Shown: positions 9,869 to 19,356, counted from the first letter of the stretch. The stretch is DNA of 64,000 nucleotides from JBGVSA01 sp047605765 (GCA_047605765.1 JASGFB010000003.1:1-64000); one strand, 5' to 3'. Numbers and translations: made by a program. The notes: generated by a model from the letters alone, not told the origin.

Positions 9869-11410
9869 CTAGGGCAGCGCGGCGAATGCGGCCAGTTCGT
9901 CGGCTTGGCACTGGGCGATGAGGCCTGTTTCCCAGGCCAGGTAACGGCGCGCAGCGTCGAGGTTGCCGTCGTGGCGGTCATGCACGAAAAACAGGTAGTC
10001 GATGGCCTCATCGTTGGCGGGCAGATGCGGCGTGCGGGCCTGCGGCAGGGTGGCGGCCACCTGCTGGGTGGCGACCTGCACGTCCACGCCGGCTTGGCGC
10101 AGATCGTCAGCGGCCAGCGCGACCAGCGCCTGTTCTCCGATCAGCACCACCTCGCCGGCCCCGTGGACGGCGGCCGGCAGGCGTGGCCGGATGGACCAGC
10201 GGGCGCCTTCGACGTGGCCGTCGCGGTAGGCATGGCTGCTGCGCAGATCCAGGAGGGGGACGCCGCGTGCCTGGGCGGCCGCCAGGGCGTCGCTGTCCAG
10301 CGTGGCGACGGCAGCCGGCGTGCAGCGGCGGGGCTGCGGCGCGTGCAGGGCGGCACTGATGCCACCTTCGACCGTGGCCGCCTGCCAGCCCATCTGGCGC
10401 AGCCAGGCCGCTACCACGGGGGCGCGGATGTCGTCGTCGTCCACCAGCAGCACGCGTGCGCCGCGCACCGCCATGTACTGGTCGGTGGCCTGGATGAGCT
10501 GGCCGCCAGGGGCGTTCACGGCATGCGTCAGCGTGCCGCTGGCGTATTCCTCGGCGGTCCGCATGTCGATCAGATAGGTCGTGCGCTGGGCGTCATCCAG
10601 CCACGCCTGGGCGGCAATCGCCGTCAGCACGGGGGCGCCGGCACGCTCGGCGAAGCGGCGCGCCCGTGCCCGCCACGCGCCCTGGTCGGCCGCTGGCGGT
10701 GGCAGGGTGCGCGGGCTGCCGTATTCGAGGTCGAGGCCGGCCAGACGCCAGCCCTGGGTGCCGTTTTCCAGCGCCAGGACCGGGTTGGGCAGGCCCAGAT
10801 GGCGCAGTGTCTGAGCGCCGATGATGCTGCGCGTGCGGCCGGCGCAGTGCACCACCACCGGCGTGACCGGATCGGCGATCAGGCTTGCCGCGCGCAAGGC
10901 CAGTTCGCCATTGGGCACCGGCTGCGCGCCTGGCACCGCCATCTTGTGATGTTCGGCCAGCGTGCGCCCGTCGAGCAGGGTGAGCGCGTCACCCGCCTGC
11001 TGGCGCGCGTGCAGATCGGCGGCCGAGATGTGCGGCGTGTGGCACACCTGTTCGACCCATTCGCCAAAGGTCTTGGACGGGACGTTCACTCCCTTGAACA
11101 GCGCACCGCCCCCTTCGCGCCAGGCGGTGGCCCCACCCGCCAGACAGGTGATGCGGGTATAGCCGAGCTGGTCCAGGCGGGCGGCGGCGCGGTCGGCCAC
11201 GCCGTCGTCATCGTCGATCAGCACGATGCGGGTGCCCAGGCGGGGAACGCGCGCGCCGATGTCGAGTTCCAGCCGGCTGTAGGGCGCGTTGACCGCAAAA
11301 AAGGCGTGGCCTTCGCCGAACTGGCCGGCCTCGCGCACGTCGAGCAGGGCAATTTCGTCGCCGTCGTGGAGCCAGGCGCGGGCCGTGGCCGCAGCGATGC
11401 GTTCTGTCAT
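9869..11410 (-). CDS. Four-domain rhodanese (sulfurtransferase) protein
   Basis: 513 residues from the ATG at 11410 (MTERIAAATARAWL). Four rhodanese-like units can be traced by their LLDVRE / LLDGRT / LIDMRT / LLDLRS strands, at about residues 20, 146, 280 and 395. Only the second unit keeps the persulfide cysteine, C189 in VVVHCAGRTRS. Units 1 and 3 carry IDDDDG and VDDDDI at the loop position, and unit 4 lacks a cysteine. It would therefore transfer sulfur from one site, with the other domains as scaffold or sensors. It lies 53 bases downstream of the SDR gene on the same strand and may be the last gene of the tctB-tctA-bug-SDR operon, which hints at metabolism of a sulfur-containing organic acid. 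Confidence 0.85.
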   Translation of the reverse strand: MTERIAAATARAWLHDGDEIALLDVREAGQFGEGHAFFAVNAPYSRLELDIGARVPRLGTRIVLIDDDDGVADRAAARLDQLGYTRITCLAGGATAWREGGGALFKGVNVPSKTFGEWVEQVCHTPHISAADLHARQQAGDALTLLDGRTLAEHHKMAVPGAQPVPNGELALRAASLIADPVTPVVVHCAGRTRSIIGAQTLRHLGLPNPVLALENGTQGWRLAGLDLEYGSPRTLPPPAADQGAWRARARRFAERAGAPVLTAIAAQAWLDDAQRTTYLIDMRTAEEYASGTLTHAVNAPGGQLIQATDQYMAVRGARVLLVDDDDIRAPVVAAWLRQMGWQAATVEGGISAALHAPQPRRCTPAAVATLDSDALAAAQARGVPLLDLRSSHAYRDGHVEGARWSIRPRLPAAVHGAGEVVLIGEQALVALAADDLRQAGVDVQVATQQVAATLPQARTPHLPANDEAIDYLFFVHDRHDGNLDAARRYLAWETGLIAQCQADELAAFAALP

Positions 11411-11463
11411 GGAGAGGGATCTTTCATGCTCGGGGCGCACCAGGCGCCCGGTTGATCGGGGGT

Positions 11464-12255
11464 CTACAGCAGCCCGCGTGCAATGCCGCCGTCGACGTTG
11501 ATCGATTGGCCGACGATGTAGGCGGCGCGGGGCGACAACAAAAAGGTGGCGACGTCGGCGATTTCTTCGGCCTGCGCAAAGCGGCCGGCGAGAATCTCGT
11601 GCGAAAAGCGCTGCACGATGGCCTCGACCGTGCAACCTTCTTGGTGCGCCAGGGATTCGGCCCGATCGCGCCACAGGCGTGTCCAGGTACGGCCAGGGCA
11701 CACGCTGTTGACGCGGATGCCTTCGGCGGCGAGTTCGGCGGCCAGCGTCTTGGTCAGCGCCAGCAGGCCCGCCTTATGCACATTGGATACAATCTGATTG
11801 GCATACGGCATCTTGGCTGCCGCGCCGCCGAAGAACAGGATGCGCGGCGTGCGTCCCCGCCGCAGCAAGGGTAGGGCGGCGCGCACCGCGCGCACGCCGC
11901 CGAGCAGGTTGAGTTCGTAGTTGGCGTGCCAGTCGGCGTCGTCCAGATCTTCGAAGCGCGCGCGGCGGCTGCCGCCGGTGGCGAGGACCAGTGCATCGAG
12001 CGCGCCGTCGGTTTCATCGATGCGCCGCAGCAGGGCGGCGACCGCCGCCGCGTCGGTGATGTCGACCACCTCGGCGCGTACCGGCCGGCCGCTGTCGGCT
12101 GTCAGTTGCCGGGCGGCGGCGGCCAGTGCGTCAGGGCGGCGCGCAGCGATGGTCACCTGGGCGCCCTCGGCGGCCACGGCACGCGCCGTGGCGTAACCGA
12201 TGCCTTCGCTGGCGCCGACCACCAGGATGCGGTCGCCTTCCAGTTGCAGGTCCAT
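11464..12255 (-). CDS. SDR-family oxidoreductase with altered active site
   Basis: Short-chain dehydrogenase/reductase fold of 263 residues. The nucleotide-binding G14-A-S-E-G-I-G20 motif, the N-N-A-G-like LATGGS region, the NxxG helix (NLLGG) and the VNSVCPGRTWT and INVDGG C-terminal motifs are all present. The YxxxK signature is changed: K161 is kept (SNVHKAG), but residue 157 is Ser where Tyr is expected and residue 144 is Gly where the catalytic Ser is expected. The protein may bind NAD(P) yet not catalyse standard hydride transfer, or may use another residue such as Y151. It lies 10 bases after the Bug gene, so it is co-transcribed with the transporter and probably acts on its substrate. 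Confidence 0.85.
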   Translation of the reverse strand: MDLQLEGDRILVVGASEGIGYATARAVAAEGAQVTIAARRPDALAAAARQLTADSGRPVRAEVVDITDAAAVAALLRRIDETDGALDALVLATGGSRRARFEDLDDADWHANYELNLLGGVRAVRAALPLLRRGRTPRILFFGGAAAKMPYANQIVSNVHKAGLLALTKTLAAELAAEGIRVNSVCPGRTWTRLWRDRAESLAHQEGCTVEAIVQRFSHEILAGRFAQAEEIADVATFLLSPRAAYIVGQSINVDGGIARGLL

Positions 12256-12265
12256 GGCGCCGCCC

Positions 12266-13234
12266 TCAATCCACGGTGATGTTGGCTTGCGGGATGACCT
12301 TCGACCACTTGGCGACGTTCTCGCGCACGTGGGTGCCCAGTTCGGCCGGGCCGCCGGACACCGGCTCGAAGCCCAGTTCGATCAGGCGCGACTTGATTTC
12401 GGACTCGTGCACGATGGTCTGGATGGCGCCGTTGATCTTGGCGACCAGAGGAGCCGGCGTGCTGGCCGGTGCGAAGACGCCTTGCCAGTTGGTGACGTCG
12501 AATCCGGGCACGCCAGCCTCGGCCACCGTCGGCACGTCGGGCAGGGCGGTCGAGCGCTTGGGCGTGGTCACCGCCAGCGCCACCAGCGCGCCCGCCTTGA
12601 CCTGCGGCACCGCCGGGGCCAGCGTCACGAACAGACCGTCGATATGGCCGCCGACCAGTTCCGCCACGGCCGGGCCGCCTCCCTTGTAGGCGACGTGGGT
12701 CCAGGTTACGCCGGCTTCGGATTGATACAGCGTGCCGGCCAGGTGGCCGGCGCTGCCGCTGCCGGGCGAGCCTACGCTGATGGCCTTGCCCTTTTGCTTG
12801 ACCAGGGCGGTGAACTCTTTGAGCGTCTTGACGTTCAGACCCGGCTTGACCACCAGCACCTGCGCTGCGGTGGTGACCAGCGAGATCGGTGCGAAGCCCT
12901 TGACGGGGTCATAGCGCACGTTCTTGTAGAGGCTCGGGTTGATGGCCAGGGCGTCGGAGGCCACCAGCAGCGTGTAGCCGTCGGGGCGTGCCTTGCTGAC
13001 GTATTCGAAAGCGGTATTGCCGTTGCCGCCGGGGCGGTTCTCCACCACGAAGGGTTGGCCGAGCTGGGCTTCCAGCCGCTGGCCGAGCAGGCGTGCCAGC
13101 GTGTCGAGGCTGCCGCCGGCGGCGGTCGGCACGATCAGGCGCACCGGCTTGTCGGGGTAGTCGGCGGCCAGCGTGGCGTGGGCCGTGGTCGCCAGTACGC
13201 TGGCGGCAAGGAGTTGGGAGAGGATGCGTTTCAT
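12266..13234 (-). CDS. Tripartite tricarboxylate transporter binding protein (Bug/TctC family)
   Basis: Periplasmic solute-binding protein of 322 residues. The signal peptide MKRILSQLLAASVLATTAHA precedes mature ADYPDKPVRLIVPTAAGGSLD. Family hallmarks are the PTAAGGSLDTLAR carboxylate-binding loop, VVENRPGGNGNTA, and the later GSGSAGHLAGTLY loop. It would deliver an organic acid to the TctAB channel encoded just upstream in the operon (tctA ends 31 bases before this start). Bug proteins are hugely expanded in Bordetella-type bacteria and their ligands cannot be read from sequence. Confidence 0.93.
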   Translation of the reverse strand: MKRILSQLLAASVLATTAHATLAADYPDKPVRLIVPTAAGGSLDTLARLLGQRLEAQLGQPFVVENRPGGNGNTAFEYVSKARPDGYTLLVASDALAINPSLYKNVRYDPVKGFAPISLVTTAAQVLVVKPGLNVKTLKEFTALVKQKGKAISVGSPGSGSAGHLAGTLYQSEAGVTWTHVAYKGGGPAVAELVGGHIDGLFVTLAPAVPQVKAGALVALAVTTPKRSTALPDVPTVAEAGVPGFDVTNWQGVFAPASTPAPLVAKINGAIQTIVHESEIKSRLIELGFEPVSGGPAELGTHVRENVAKWSKVIPQANITVD

Positions 13235-13264
13235 GGGGGGCTCCGTTGTCGATAAGGGGGGCGT

Positions 13265-14764
13265 TCATTCCTGGAACGCGATTTCGCGGCCGCGGCGGAT
13301 GGCCGGCAGCAGCAGGGTGATGAGCAGGACGAGCGCGGCCGCCAGCAGGCTGACGCTGATCGGACGCGACACGAAAACGTGGAAGTCGCCCTGCGTGATG
13401 ATCAGCGCGCGACGGAAGTTCTCTTCCATCAGCGGGCCGAGAATGAAGCCGAGCAGCAGCGGCGCCGGGTCGCATTCGAGTTTGGCGAAGACGTAGCCGA
13501 GCAGACCGAAGCCGGCGGTCAGGAAGACGTCGCTGGTGGTGTTGCCGACCGTGTAGACGCCGATGGCGCAGAACAGCAGGATCGCCGGGTAGAGCCAGCG
13601 GTAGGGGATGCGCATCATGCGCGCCCACACGCCGACCAGGGGCAGGTTGAGGATCACCAGCATGACGTTGCCGATCCACATGCTGACGATCACGCCCCAG
13701 AACAGGTCGGGCTTCTGTTCCATGATCTGCGGCCCGGGCACGATGCCCTGGATGGTCAGCGCGCCGAGCAGCAGCGCGGTGGTGGCACCCGAGGGCAGGC
13801 CCAGCGTGAGCAGCGGCACGAAGTTGGTCTGCGCGGCGGCGTTGTTGGCCGATTCGGGGCCGGCCACGCCTTCGATGGCGCCATGGCCGAAGCGCGATGG
13901 GTCGCGCGCGATTTTCTTTTCGACGCTGTAGGCGGTGAACGAAGCCAGGGCGGCGCCGGCGCCCGGCAGCACGCCGAACAGCGAACCGATGCCGGTGCCG
14001 CGCAGGATCGGCTTCCACGACGCCCGCAGCGCTGCGCGGTCGGGCCAGATGCGGCCGATGCGGCGCTGGAAGCTGCGTTCTTCTTCGGGCCGTTCGAGGT
14101 TGGAGATGATCTCCGACACGCCCACCAGGCCCATCGATACCACCACGAAGCTGATGCCGTCGGCCAGCGAGCTCAATCCGAATGTCATGCGTTCTTCATT
14201 TGACGACACATCGGTGCCGACCAGCCCGAAGGCCAGTCCGACCAGCACCATGGCGATGGCCTTGAGCGGCTCGCCGCGCGCCAGCACCACCGCTCCGACG
14301 AGGCCGAAGGCCATCAGCGCGAAGTTGTCGGCGGGGCCGAATTCCAATGCGAAATGCGCCAGTGCGGGCGAGAACAACGCCATCAGCGCGGCGGCGATGG
14401 TGCCGGCGATGAACGAGCCGATGGCGGCAATGCCCAGGGCGATGCCGGCTTCGCCACGCTGCGCCATGGCGTGCCCGTCGATGGCGGTGACCACCGACGA
14501 TGGCTCGCCGGGCAGCTTCATGAGGATGGCGGTGGTGGAGCCGCCGTACTGCGCACCGTAGTAAATGCCGGCCAGCATGATGATGGCGGTGACCGCCGGC
14601 AGGCCGAATGTCATCGGCAGCAGCAGGGCGATGGTGACCACCGGGCCGACGCCGGGCAGCACGCCCACCACCGTGCCCAGCAGGACGCCGGCAAAGCAAT
14701 ACGCCAGATTGGTCCACGTACCGACCACTGACAGACCGAGCGCGAGGTTGTGCCACAGTTCCAT
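13265..14764 (-). CDS. tctA: Tripartite tricarboxylate transporter large membrane subunit TctA
   Basis: Large inner-membrane subunit of 499 residues with about 12 helices, driven by an ion gradient. Typical family segments are GTVVGVLPGVGPVVTIALLL near residues 30-50, GSTTAILMKLPGEPSSVVT near residue 75, and the inverted copy LFGVLPGAGAALASF near residue 260. ATG at 14764 follows the tctB stop by three bases, so translation is coupled. Its partners are TctB upstream and the Bug protein downstream. Confidence 0.94.
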   Translation of the reverse strand: MELWHNLALGLSVVGTWTNLAYCFAGVLLGTVVGVLPGVGPVVTIALLLPMTFGLPAVTAIIMLAGIYYGAQYGGSTTAILMKLPGEPSSVVTAIDGHAMAQRGEAGIALGIAAIGSFIAGTIAAALMALFSPALAHFALEFGPADNFALMAFGLVGAVVLARGEPLKAIAMVLVGLAFGLVGTDVSSNEERMTFGLSSLADGISFVVVSMGLVGVSEIISNLERPEEERSFQRRIGRIWPDRAALRASWKPILRGTGIGSLFGVLPGAGAALASFTAYSVEKKIARDPSRFGHGAIEGVAGPESANNAAAQTNFVPLLTLGLPSGATTALLLGALTIQGIVPGPQIMEQKPDLFWGVIVSMWIGNVMLVILNLPLVGVWARMMRIPYRWLYPAILLFCAIGVYTVGNTTSDVFLTAGFGLLGYVFAKLECDPAPLLLGFILGPLMEENFRRALIITQGDFHVFVSRPISVSLLAAALVLLITLLLPAIRRGREIAFQE

Positions 14765-14767
14765 TGC

Positions 14768-15256
14768 TCAGGCCCCCCAGCTCGGCCACAACGGCACCGG
14801 CACGCCGAGCCCGAGGCGGAACACGACCACGACGATGGCGGTCAGGACGACGGCCAGCACGGCCAGTTCGGTGAGGTGGCCACGCCAACTGATGGCGCGC
14901 GCGGCCAGTACCAGCAGTGCGCTGGCCGGTACCAGCCCCAGCGATTCGATGGAAATACCGAACACGGTCAGCGCGACCGTCGCAGCCACGATCGGCGCGG
15001 CGGCGAAGTGCTCGATGCCCGCGCGTTCACCGCGCAACCCCTTGAGTGCGATCACCAGCCCCAGCGCGGCCAGCAACAGGCCGATGCGCAGCGGCAGGTA
15101 ACCGGGGCCCATGCGTTCGGCGCTGCCCTGGTGCAGGCCGGCGCCTTCGAACGTCGTGACGGCGCCGAGAAAGAGAAACAACAATCCGGCCAGGAAGTCG
15201 CGCTGGCGGAGTGCCGCGCGCCATCCATGGGCGGGCGAATATGCAGTGCGCGCCAT
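14768..15256 (-). CDS. tctB: Tripartite tricarboxylate transporter small membrane subunit TctB
   Basis: Small membrane subunit of 162 residues with about four helices (FLAGLLFLFLGAVTTFEG, the MGPGYLPLRIGLLLAALGLV family motif, then two later helices). The start chosen is the ATG at 15256 (MARTAYSPAHGW) with an AGAGG site ten bases upstream; an upstream in-frame extension to 15364 lacks membrane-protein character. It is the first gene of the tctB-tctA-bug-SDR operon. Confidence 0.88.
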   Translation of the reverse strand: MARTAYSPAHGWRAALRQRDFLAGLLFLFLGAVTTFEGAGLHQGSAERMGPGYLPLRIGLLLAALGLVIALKGLRGERAGIEHFAAAPIVAATVALTVFGISIESLGLVPASALLVLAARAISWRGHLTELAVLAVVLTAIVVVVFRLGLGVPVPLWPSWGA

Positions 15257-15557
15257 AAATACCAAACCTCTCTTGCGATGTGCGAACCCCTCGCCCTGTT
15301 TGATGCCGATGGCATGAAACGCCGGGCGCTGGGTGAAAGCACTGTAAAAGGCGGGCTGCTGCAAACGAACTTCAAATAAGTGCTTTGCTTATGAATGGAA
15401 TGCTGGCGACGGTTGCCTGCCGTCAGAATGACGGCGTGCAAGTGACTGATCAGGATGGAGATTGTTCTTTGTGGTGTGCGCAGGCCTGGCGTGCGGGGCG
15501 GGGCGATTCATCAGCGGCGGCAATCAATCGGTGCGCGCCGCTTATCGATCCAGGGCG
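15257..15557. other. Intergenic region before the tct operon
   Basis: About 301 bases between the LysR gene and tctB, both reading left. It should hold the tctB promoter and any LysR binding site. The bases around 15360-15400 are comparatively AT-rich and a likely promoter zone, but no clear T-N11-A palindrome could be assigned. Confidence 0.4.
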
Positions 15558-16442
15558 TCAGACGGCATCGGCCGCCGCGCCGAAGGCGGCGGCACGCTGG
15601 CGGCTGGCGATCAGTTCATAGGCCTGGCGTACGACGGGGTTGACCGTGTTCGGCCGGATCCACAGGTAGTAGGTCACCTCGGGCAGGGGCGGCAGCCCGT
15701 CGCTGGCGCCCAGCGTGCGCATATCGGCTTCCACCATCTCCATGGTGCGCGCGGTGATGCCCAGGCCGGCGCGGATGGCCGCCTTGACGCCGATGAGGCT
15801 CGACGAGCGATAGGCCAGTCGCCAGGGGATGCCGGCGGCATCGAGCGATTCGATGGCCAGGCGGCGGAAGATGCTCGGCTCGTCGATGAGAATGAGGGGC
15901 AGCGGCTGCTGTGGCGATGGAATGAATTGGGACGAACAGATCCACAGCGTGGGCGAGGTGCGCAGCGCGATGCCTTCCAGCGCCGGATCGGTGCGGGTCG
16001 AAATGGTCATGTCGATGTCGCCGCGCCGCAGGGCATCCATCAGGTGCGGGCTGCGGCCGACGTTGATTTCCAGCCGCAGGCGCGGCGCCGCCCGCGCGAT
16101 GTGGCTGAGCATCGGCGGCAGCAGCGTGTCGGCGATGTCGTGCGGTGAGCCGATGCGCAGCGAGCCGCTCGGGCTGCTGTCGGCCAGTGCGCGGATGGCA
16201 TCGTCGTTGAGGCTGAGCATCTCGCGCGCATAGCGCAGCAACTGGCGCCCCTGATCCGACAACTGCTTGCTGCGCCCCTCGCGCTGGAACAACGGCACGC
16301 CCAGTTGCGATTCGAGCCGTTGCATCTGCTGGGTGATGGCCGATTGCGAATACCCCAGGAAGGCGCCGGCGGCCGCGAAGCCACCTTCGTCGACGATGGC
16401 GACGAAGCCGCGCAGGAGTTCGAGTTCGAGGGTCTTCGGCAT
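15558..16442 (-). CDS. LysR-family transcriptional regulator
   Basis: 294 residues from the ATG at 16442 (MPKTLELELLRGFVAIVDEG). The N-terminal winged helix-turn-helix reads GGFAAAGAFLGYSQSAITQQ, then MQRLESQLGVPLFQREGR. The C-terminal periplasmic-binding-like effector domain follows (residues about 90-290). It lies upstream of the tct operon on the same strand and divergent from the sugar kinase gene, so either may be its target. Control of tctBA-bug in response to the transported acid is the more usual arrangement. Confidence 0.92.
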   Translation of the reverse strand: MPKTLELELLRGFVAIVDEGGFAAAGAFLGYSQSAITQQMQRLESQLGVPLFQREGRSKQLSDQGRQLLRYAREMLSLNDDAIRALADSSPSGSLRIGSPHDIADTLLPPMLSHIARAAPRLRLEINVGRSPHLMDALRRGDIDMTISTRTDPALEGIALRTSPTLWICSSQFIPSPQQPLPLILIDEPSIFRRLAIESLDAAGIPWRLAYRSSSLIGVKAAIRAGLGITARTMEMVEADMRTLGASDGLPPLPEVTYYLWIRPNTVNPVVRQAYELIASRQRAAAFGAAADAV

Positions 16443-16802
16443 GATCGGGCGAGGTCGGAGGCGTGGCGCATTAATAGCGTGCGCACCGCTGCGCCGGCAA
16501 CGCAGCAAAAATGCTATGCAATGCGGGGGATCTGATATGGCGTGCGGCGTGCGCCGCCGGCCACCCTGCGACGTGACTCGCCCGGCCGGCCCGCGCGGCC
16601 GGCCGGCAGGGGCGCCGGGGCCGCCCATCCGTGGTGCACGCGAGTACATCTGCGCCCGGCGCGGCGGCAGGCGGGATGCTATATTGCCCGGGTCCATTCA
16701 TCAGTTGCGCATTCCATTCGGCTCGCACGAGGGCCGGTCGTTTCAGGCTCGATTGATCGAATCGACGACCCAGACAAACTCCCTCGAAGAAAAGCCCAAA
16801 AA
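16443..16802. other. Divergent intergenic region between lysR and the sugar kinase
   Basis: About 360 bases with no supported gene. It must carry the promoters of both flanking genes. A TATATT hexamer at 16679-16684 is a possible -10 for the kinase, without a clear -35. Several GC-rich short inverted repeats (CCGGCCGG type, 16578-16605) are present; no operator is assigned. Confidence 0.4.
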
Positions 16803-17846
16803 ATGGAACACAAGATCGTCACTTTCGGCGAAGTGCTGCTCAGACTGACGCCGCCCGGATATCTCAAGATCTCGCAAACCAACTCGTTCGCCGCCACTTT
16901 CGGCGGCAGCGAGACCAACTGCGCTGTGTCGCTGGCCCGTTTCGGCCTGAAGAGCGAACTGGTCACGCGCCTGCCCAGGAACGACATCGCCGACGCCTGC
17001 GTGGCCGAGCTGCGCGGCAAGGGCGTGGGCGTGGACAGCATCGTCTACGGCGGTGAGCGCCTGGGCCTGTACTACTTCGAGAATGCCGCCGCCCAGCGCG
17101 TCTCGAAAGTGGTGTATGACCGCGCCCATTCGTCGTTCTCGACGCTCAAGCCCGGCATGATCGACTGGCAGCGCGTGTTTGCCGGCGCCACCTGGTTCCA
17201 TTGGTCGGGGATCGGTCCGGGGCTGTCGCAAGAGCTGACCGACGTTTGCCAGGAAGCCGTAGACGCCGCCAAGCGTCTGGGCCTGACGGTGTCGTGCGAT
17301 CTCAATTACCGCAAGAACCTGTGGCAGTTCGGCAAGACGGCCCAGGACGCCATGCGCCCGCTGCTGGACAAGTGCGACGTGCTGTTCGGCACCGGCAGCG
17401 AATACAAAGTGGTGTTCGGTGTCGAGCCGGTGCCCTACAAGGTGAAGTCGGCCGATGAGCCGATCGATCTGGCCCGCTACGAGACCTTCTTCCAGCAGGT
17501 GCAGGCCGCCGCGCCCCACTGCAAGAAGGCTTTCATCGCCCTGCGCAACACGCTGGACGCCAATCACCACATCCTTACCGGCCTGTTGTATGCGGACGGC
17601 AAGCTGACGCGCGCGCGTACCTACGCCATCGAGCACGTGGTCGACAGCGTCGGCGTGGGTGACGCCTTTGCCGCCGGCATCATCTACGGTCTCATCCATT
17701 ACCCGCAGGACGATGCTACCGCGCTGGAATTCTCGGTCGCCGCCGCCACGCTGAAGAACACCATCTACGGTGACTTCAACCTGGTGACCGCCGACGAGGT
17801 CAAGACGCTGATGAAGAGCGAAGGCACGGAGAACATCGCACGCTGA
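16803..17846 (+). CDS. kdgK: PfkB-family sugar kinase, probably 2-dehydro-3-deoxygluconokinase
   Basis: 347 residues from the ATG at 16803. The start VTFGEVLLRLTPPGYLKI, the FGGSETNCAVSLARFG sugar-binding segment and the DSVGVGDAFAAGI signature (catalytic Asp) are the PfkB/ribokinase hallmarks. The opening MLRLTPPG-like pattern and overall layout match KdgK proteins, which phosphorylate 2-keto-3-deoxygluconate in hexuronate breakdown. No other hexuronate genes are adjacent, so the substrate is inferred from the family only. The MFS gene on the other side of the shared terminator is convergent. Confidence 0.8.
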   Translation: MEHKIVTFGEVLLRLTPPGYLKISQTNSFAATFGGSETNCAVSLARFGLKSELVTRLPRNDIADACVAELRGKGVGVDSIVYGGERLGLYYFENAAAQRVSKVVYDRAHSSFSTLKPGMIDWQRVFAGATWFHWSGIGPGLSQELTDVCQEAVDAAKRLGLTVSCDLNYRKNLWQFGKTAQDAMRPLLDKCDVLFGTGSEYKVVFGVEPVPYKVKSADEPIDLARYETFFQQVQAAAPHCKKAFIALRNTLDANHHILTGLLYADGKLTRARTYAIEHVVDSVGVGDAFAAGIIYGLIHYPQDDATALEFSVAAATLKNTIYGDFNLVTADEVKTLMKSEGTENIAR

Positions 17847-17868
17847 GTACGGCTGTTTCCGCCCCATC

Positions 17869-17900
17869 AAAAACGCCACCCTTGGGTGGCGTTTTTTTTA
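17869..17900. terminator. Bidirectional terminator between kinase and MFS genes
   Basis: The stem AAAACGCCACCC / GGGTGGCGTTTT with a 2-nt TT loop is flanked by A and T runs, so it can stop transcription from both converging genes. Confidence 0.9.
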
Positions 17901-17948
17901 AGCCGCTTCCGGTGGGCGTCGATGCCGACGCCCACCGGCCGTACCGCG

Positions 17949-19286
17949 TCAGACCGCTTTGGCGCGCACGGCGCGGCGTTCGCGGGCGATCACGTAGAGC
18001 GTGGCGAAGGAGCCAAGGATGCTGGTCACGATGCCCAGGTACCAGATGCCGATGAACTCGGTGTGGAAGGCGCCGCCGGGCACGGCGAACTTGGCTGCCA
18101 TGAAGCCGCTGACCGACAGGGCCAGGGCACCGGCGAACTGGCCGACCATGTTGATGATCCCCATGCTGAAGCCGGTCGAACGCACCGACCAGATTTCGGC
18201 CGCCGAGGCGCTGACCAGCGGGAAGATGTTGATCACCACGCCGGCGAACAGGCTCAGCGCCGCCAGCGAGAAGGCGTTGGGGATGTGCAGCGTGAACAGG
18301 TAGAAGGTCAGGGCGATGAGCAGCAGGCCGACGCCGATGACGACCGAACGCGGGATGCCATGCTTGAGCAGGCGGTCGGAGATCCACCCCACCACCGGCG
18401 TGCCGAACACGCGGCCGAGCACATACATCGTGGCCATGCCGCCGCCGGCGATCAGGGCCATTTCTTTCGACATGCCGTCCTGCTGGATGTAGAAGTCGGT
18501 GGCGTACAGCGGCAGCCAGCCGGGCACCAGGCGCGTGGCGACCATGTAGGCCGACCAGACCAGCGACAGAATCCACAGGGCCGGGTCCTTGGCGATGACG
18601 GACAGGGTCTGCCGGTAGCTCAGTTGCTGCAATTCGTCTTTGTCTTCCTGTCGCTCAATTGAGGGCAGGCCGATGTCGGTCGGCTGCGCGCGCAACAGCC
18701 ACGCGGCGATGAGGGCGATGACGAAGATGACCCCCGACATCAGGATCGTCGAACCGCGCCAGCCTTGCAGGTTGAAGAAGCTGCCGCTCGACAGCACCAC
18801 CGCAAAGACCGGAATGAGCAGGAAGGTCATCACCTCGCCAAGGCCGCCGCCGACGCCGGAATACATCTCCATGGCGAAGCCGCGTTCCTTGATCGAGAAC
18901 CAGCGTGCCAGGGCCGAGGTGATCGGCACATAGCCTGCGGCAGCGACGAAGCCCATGGCCGCGCGCCAGAAGATGGCCTGGGTGAAGGTGGCGCTGAAGG
19001 CGAAGCCGGCCAGGAAGAGGGCCAGGATGCCGATGCCCACCGGGATGACGCGGCGGCTGCCGTAGACGTCGGCGGCCGTGCCCCAGGGGATCTGCGCGAT
19101 GGCGTAGGCGTAGAAGAAGGCCGACCCCAGCACGCCCAGTTCGGGCTTGCCGATGTTCAGGTCATCCATGAGGTACTTGGTGATGCTGGCGTAGTTCCAG
19201 CGCACCAGTTGCGATGTGCAGTACACCAGCATGCACACGAACAGGATGATCCATCTGTAGTTGCTCTTGTTTTTCAAGAAATCCAT
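17949..19286 (-). CDS. MFS transporter, anion:cation symporter type
   Basis: Twelve-helix major facilitator of 445 residues. Start at 19286 (MDFLKNKSNYRWIILF), preceded by GGAGTG. The first helices carry the pattern of organic-anion symporters (RWNYASITKYLMDDL, then GTAADVYGSRRVIPVGI, the loop 2-3 signature). A C-terminal half repeat has GWISDRLLKHGIPRSV. It lies 70 bases after pcaF on the same strand, so it may be the last gene of the pca operon and import an aromatic acid or dicarboxylate; the substrate is inference. Confidence 0.85.
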   Translation of the reverse strand: MDFLKNKSNYRWIILFVCMLVYCTSQLVRWNYASITKYLMDDLNIGKPELGVLGSAFFYAYAIAQIPWGTAADVYGSRRVIPVGIGILALFLAGFAFSATFTQAIFWRAAMGFVAAAGYVPITSALARWFSIKERGFAMEMYSGVGGGLGEVMTFLLIPVFAVVLSSGSFFNLQGWRGSTILMSGVIFVIALIAAWLLRAQPTDIGLPSIERQEDKDELQQLSYRQTLSVIAKDPALWILSLVWSAYMVATRLVPGWLPLYATDFYIQQDGMSKEMALIAGGGMATMYVLGRVFGTPVVGWISDRLLKHGIPRSVVIGVGLLLIALTFYLFTLHIPNAFSLAALSLFAGVVINIFPLVSASAAEIWSVRSTGFSMGIINMVGQFAGALALSVSGFMAAKFAVPGGAFHTEFIGIWYLGIVTSILGSFATLYVIARERRAVRAKAV

Positions 19287-19356
19287 TGTCGTCTCACTCC
19301 GATCCGGAATTCGATACCCCCGCGCCGGCGGCACGGAGGCATGAGAGAAGCGTCGA

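Noticed and set aside
9905..11455. 516-residue frame opposite the rhodanese gene
   Set aside because: Antisense shadow; the real frame has rhodanese motifs.
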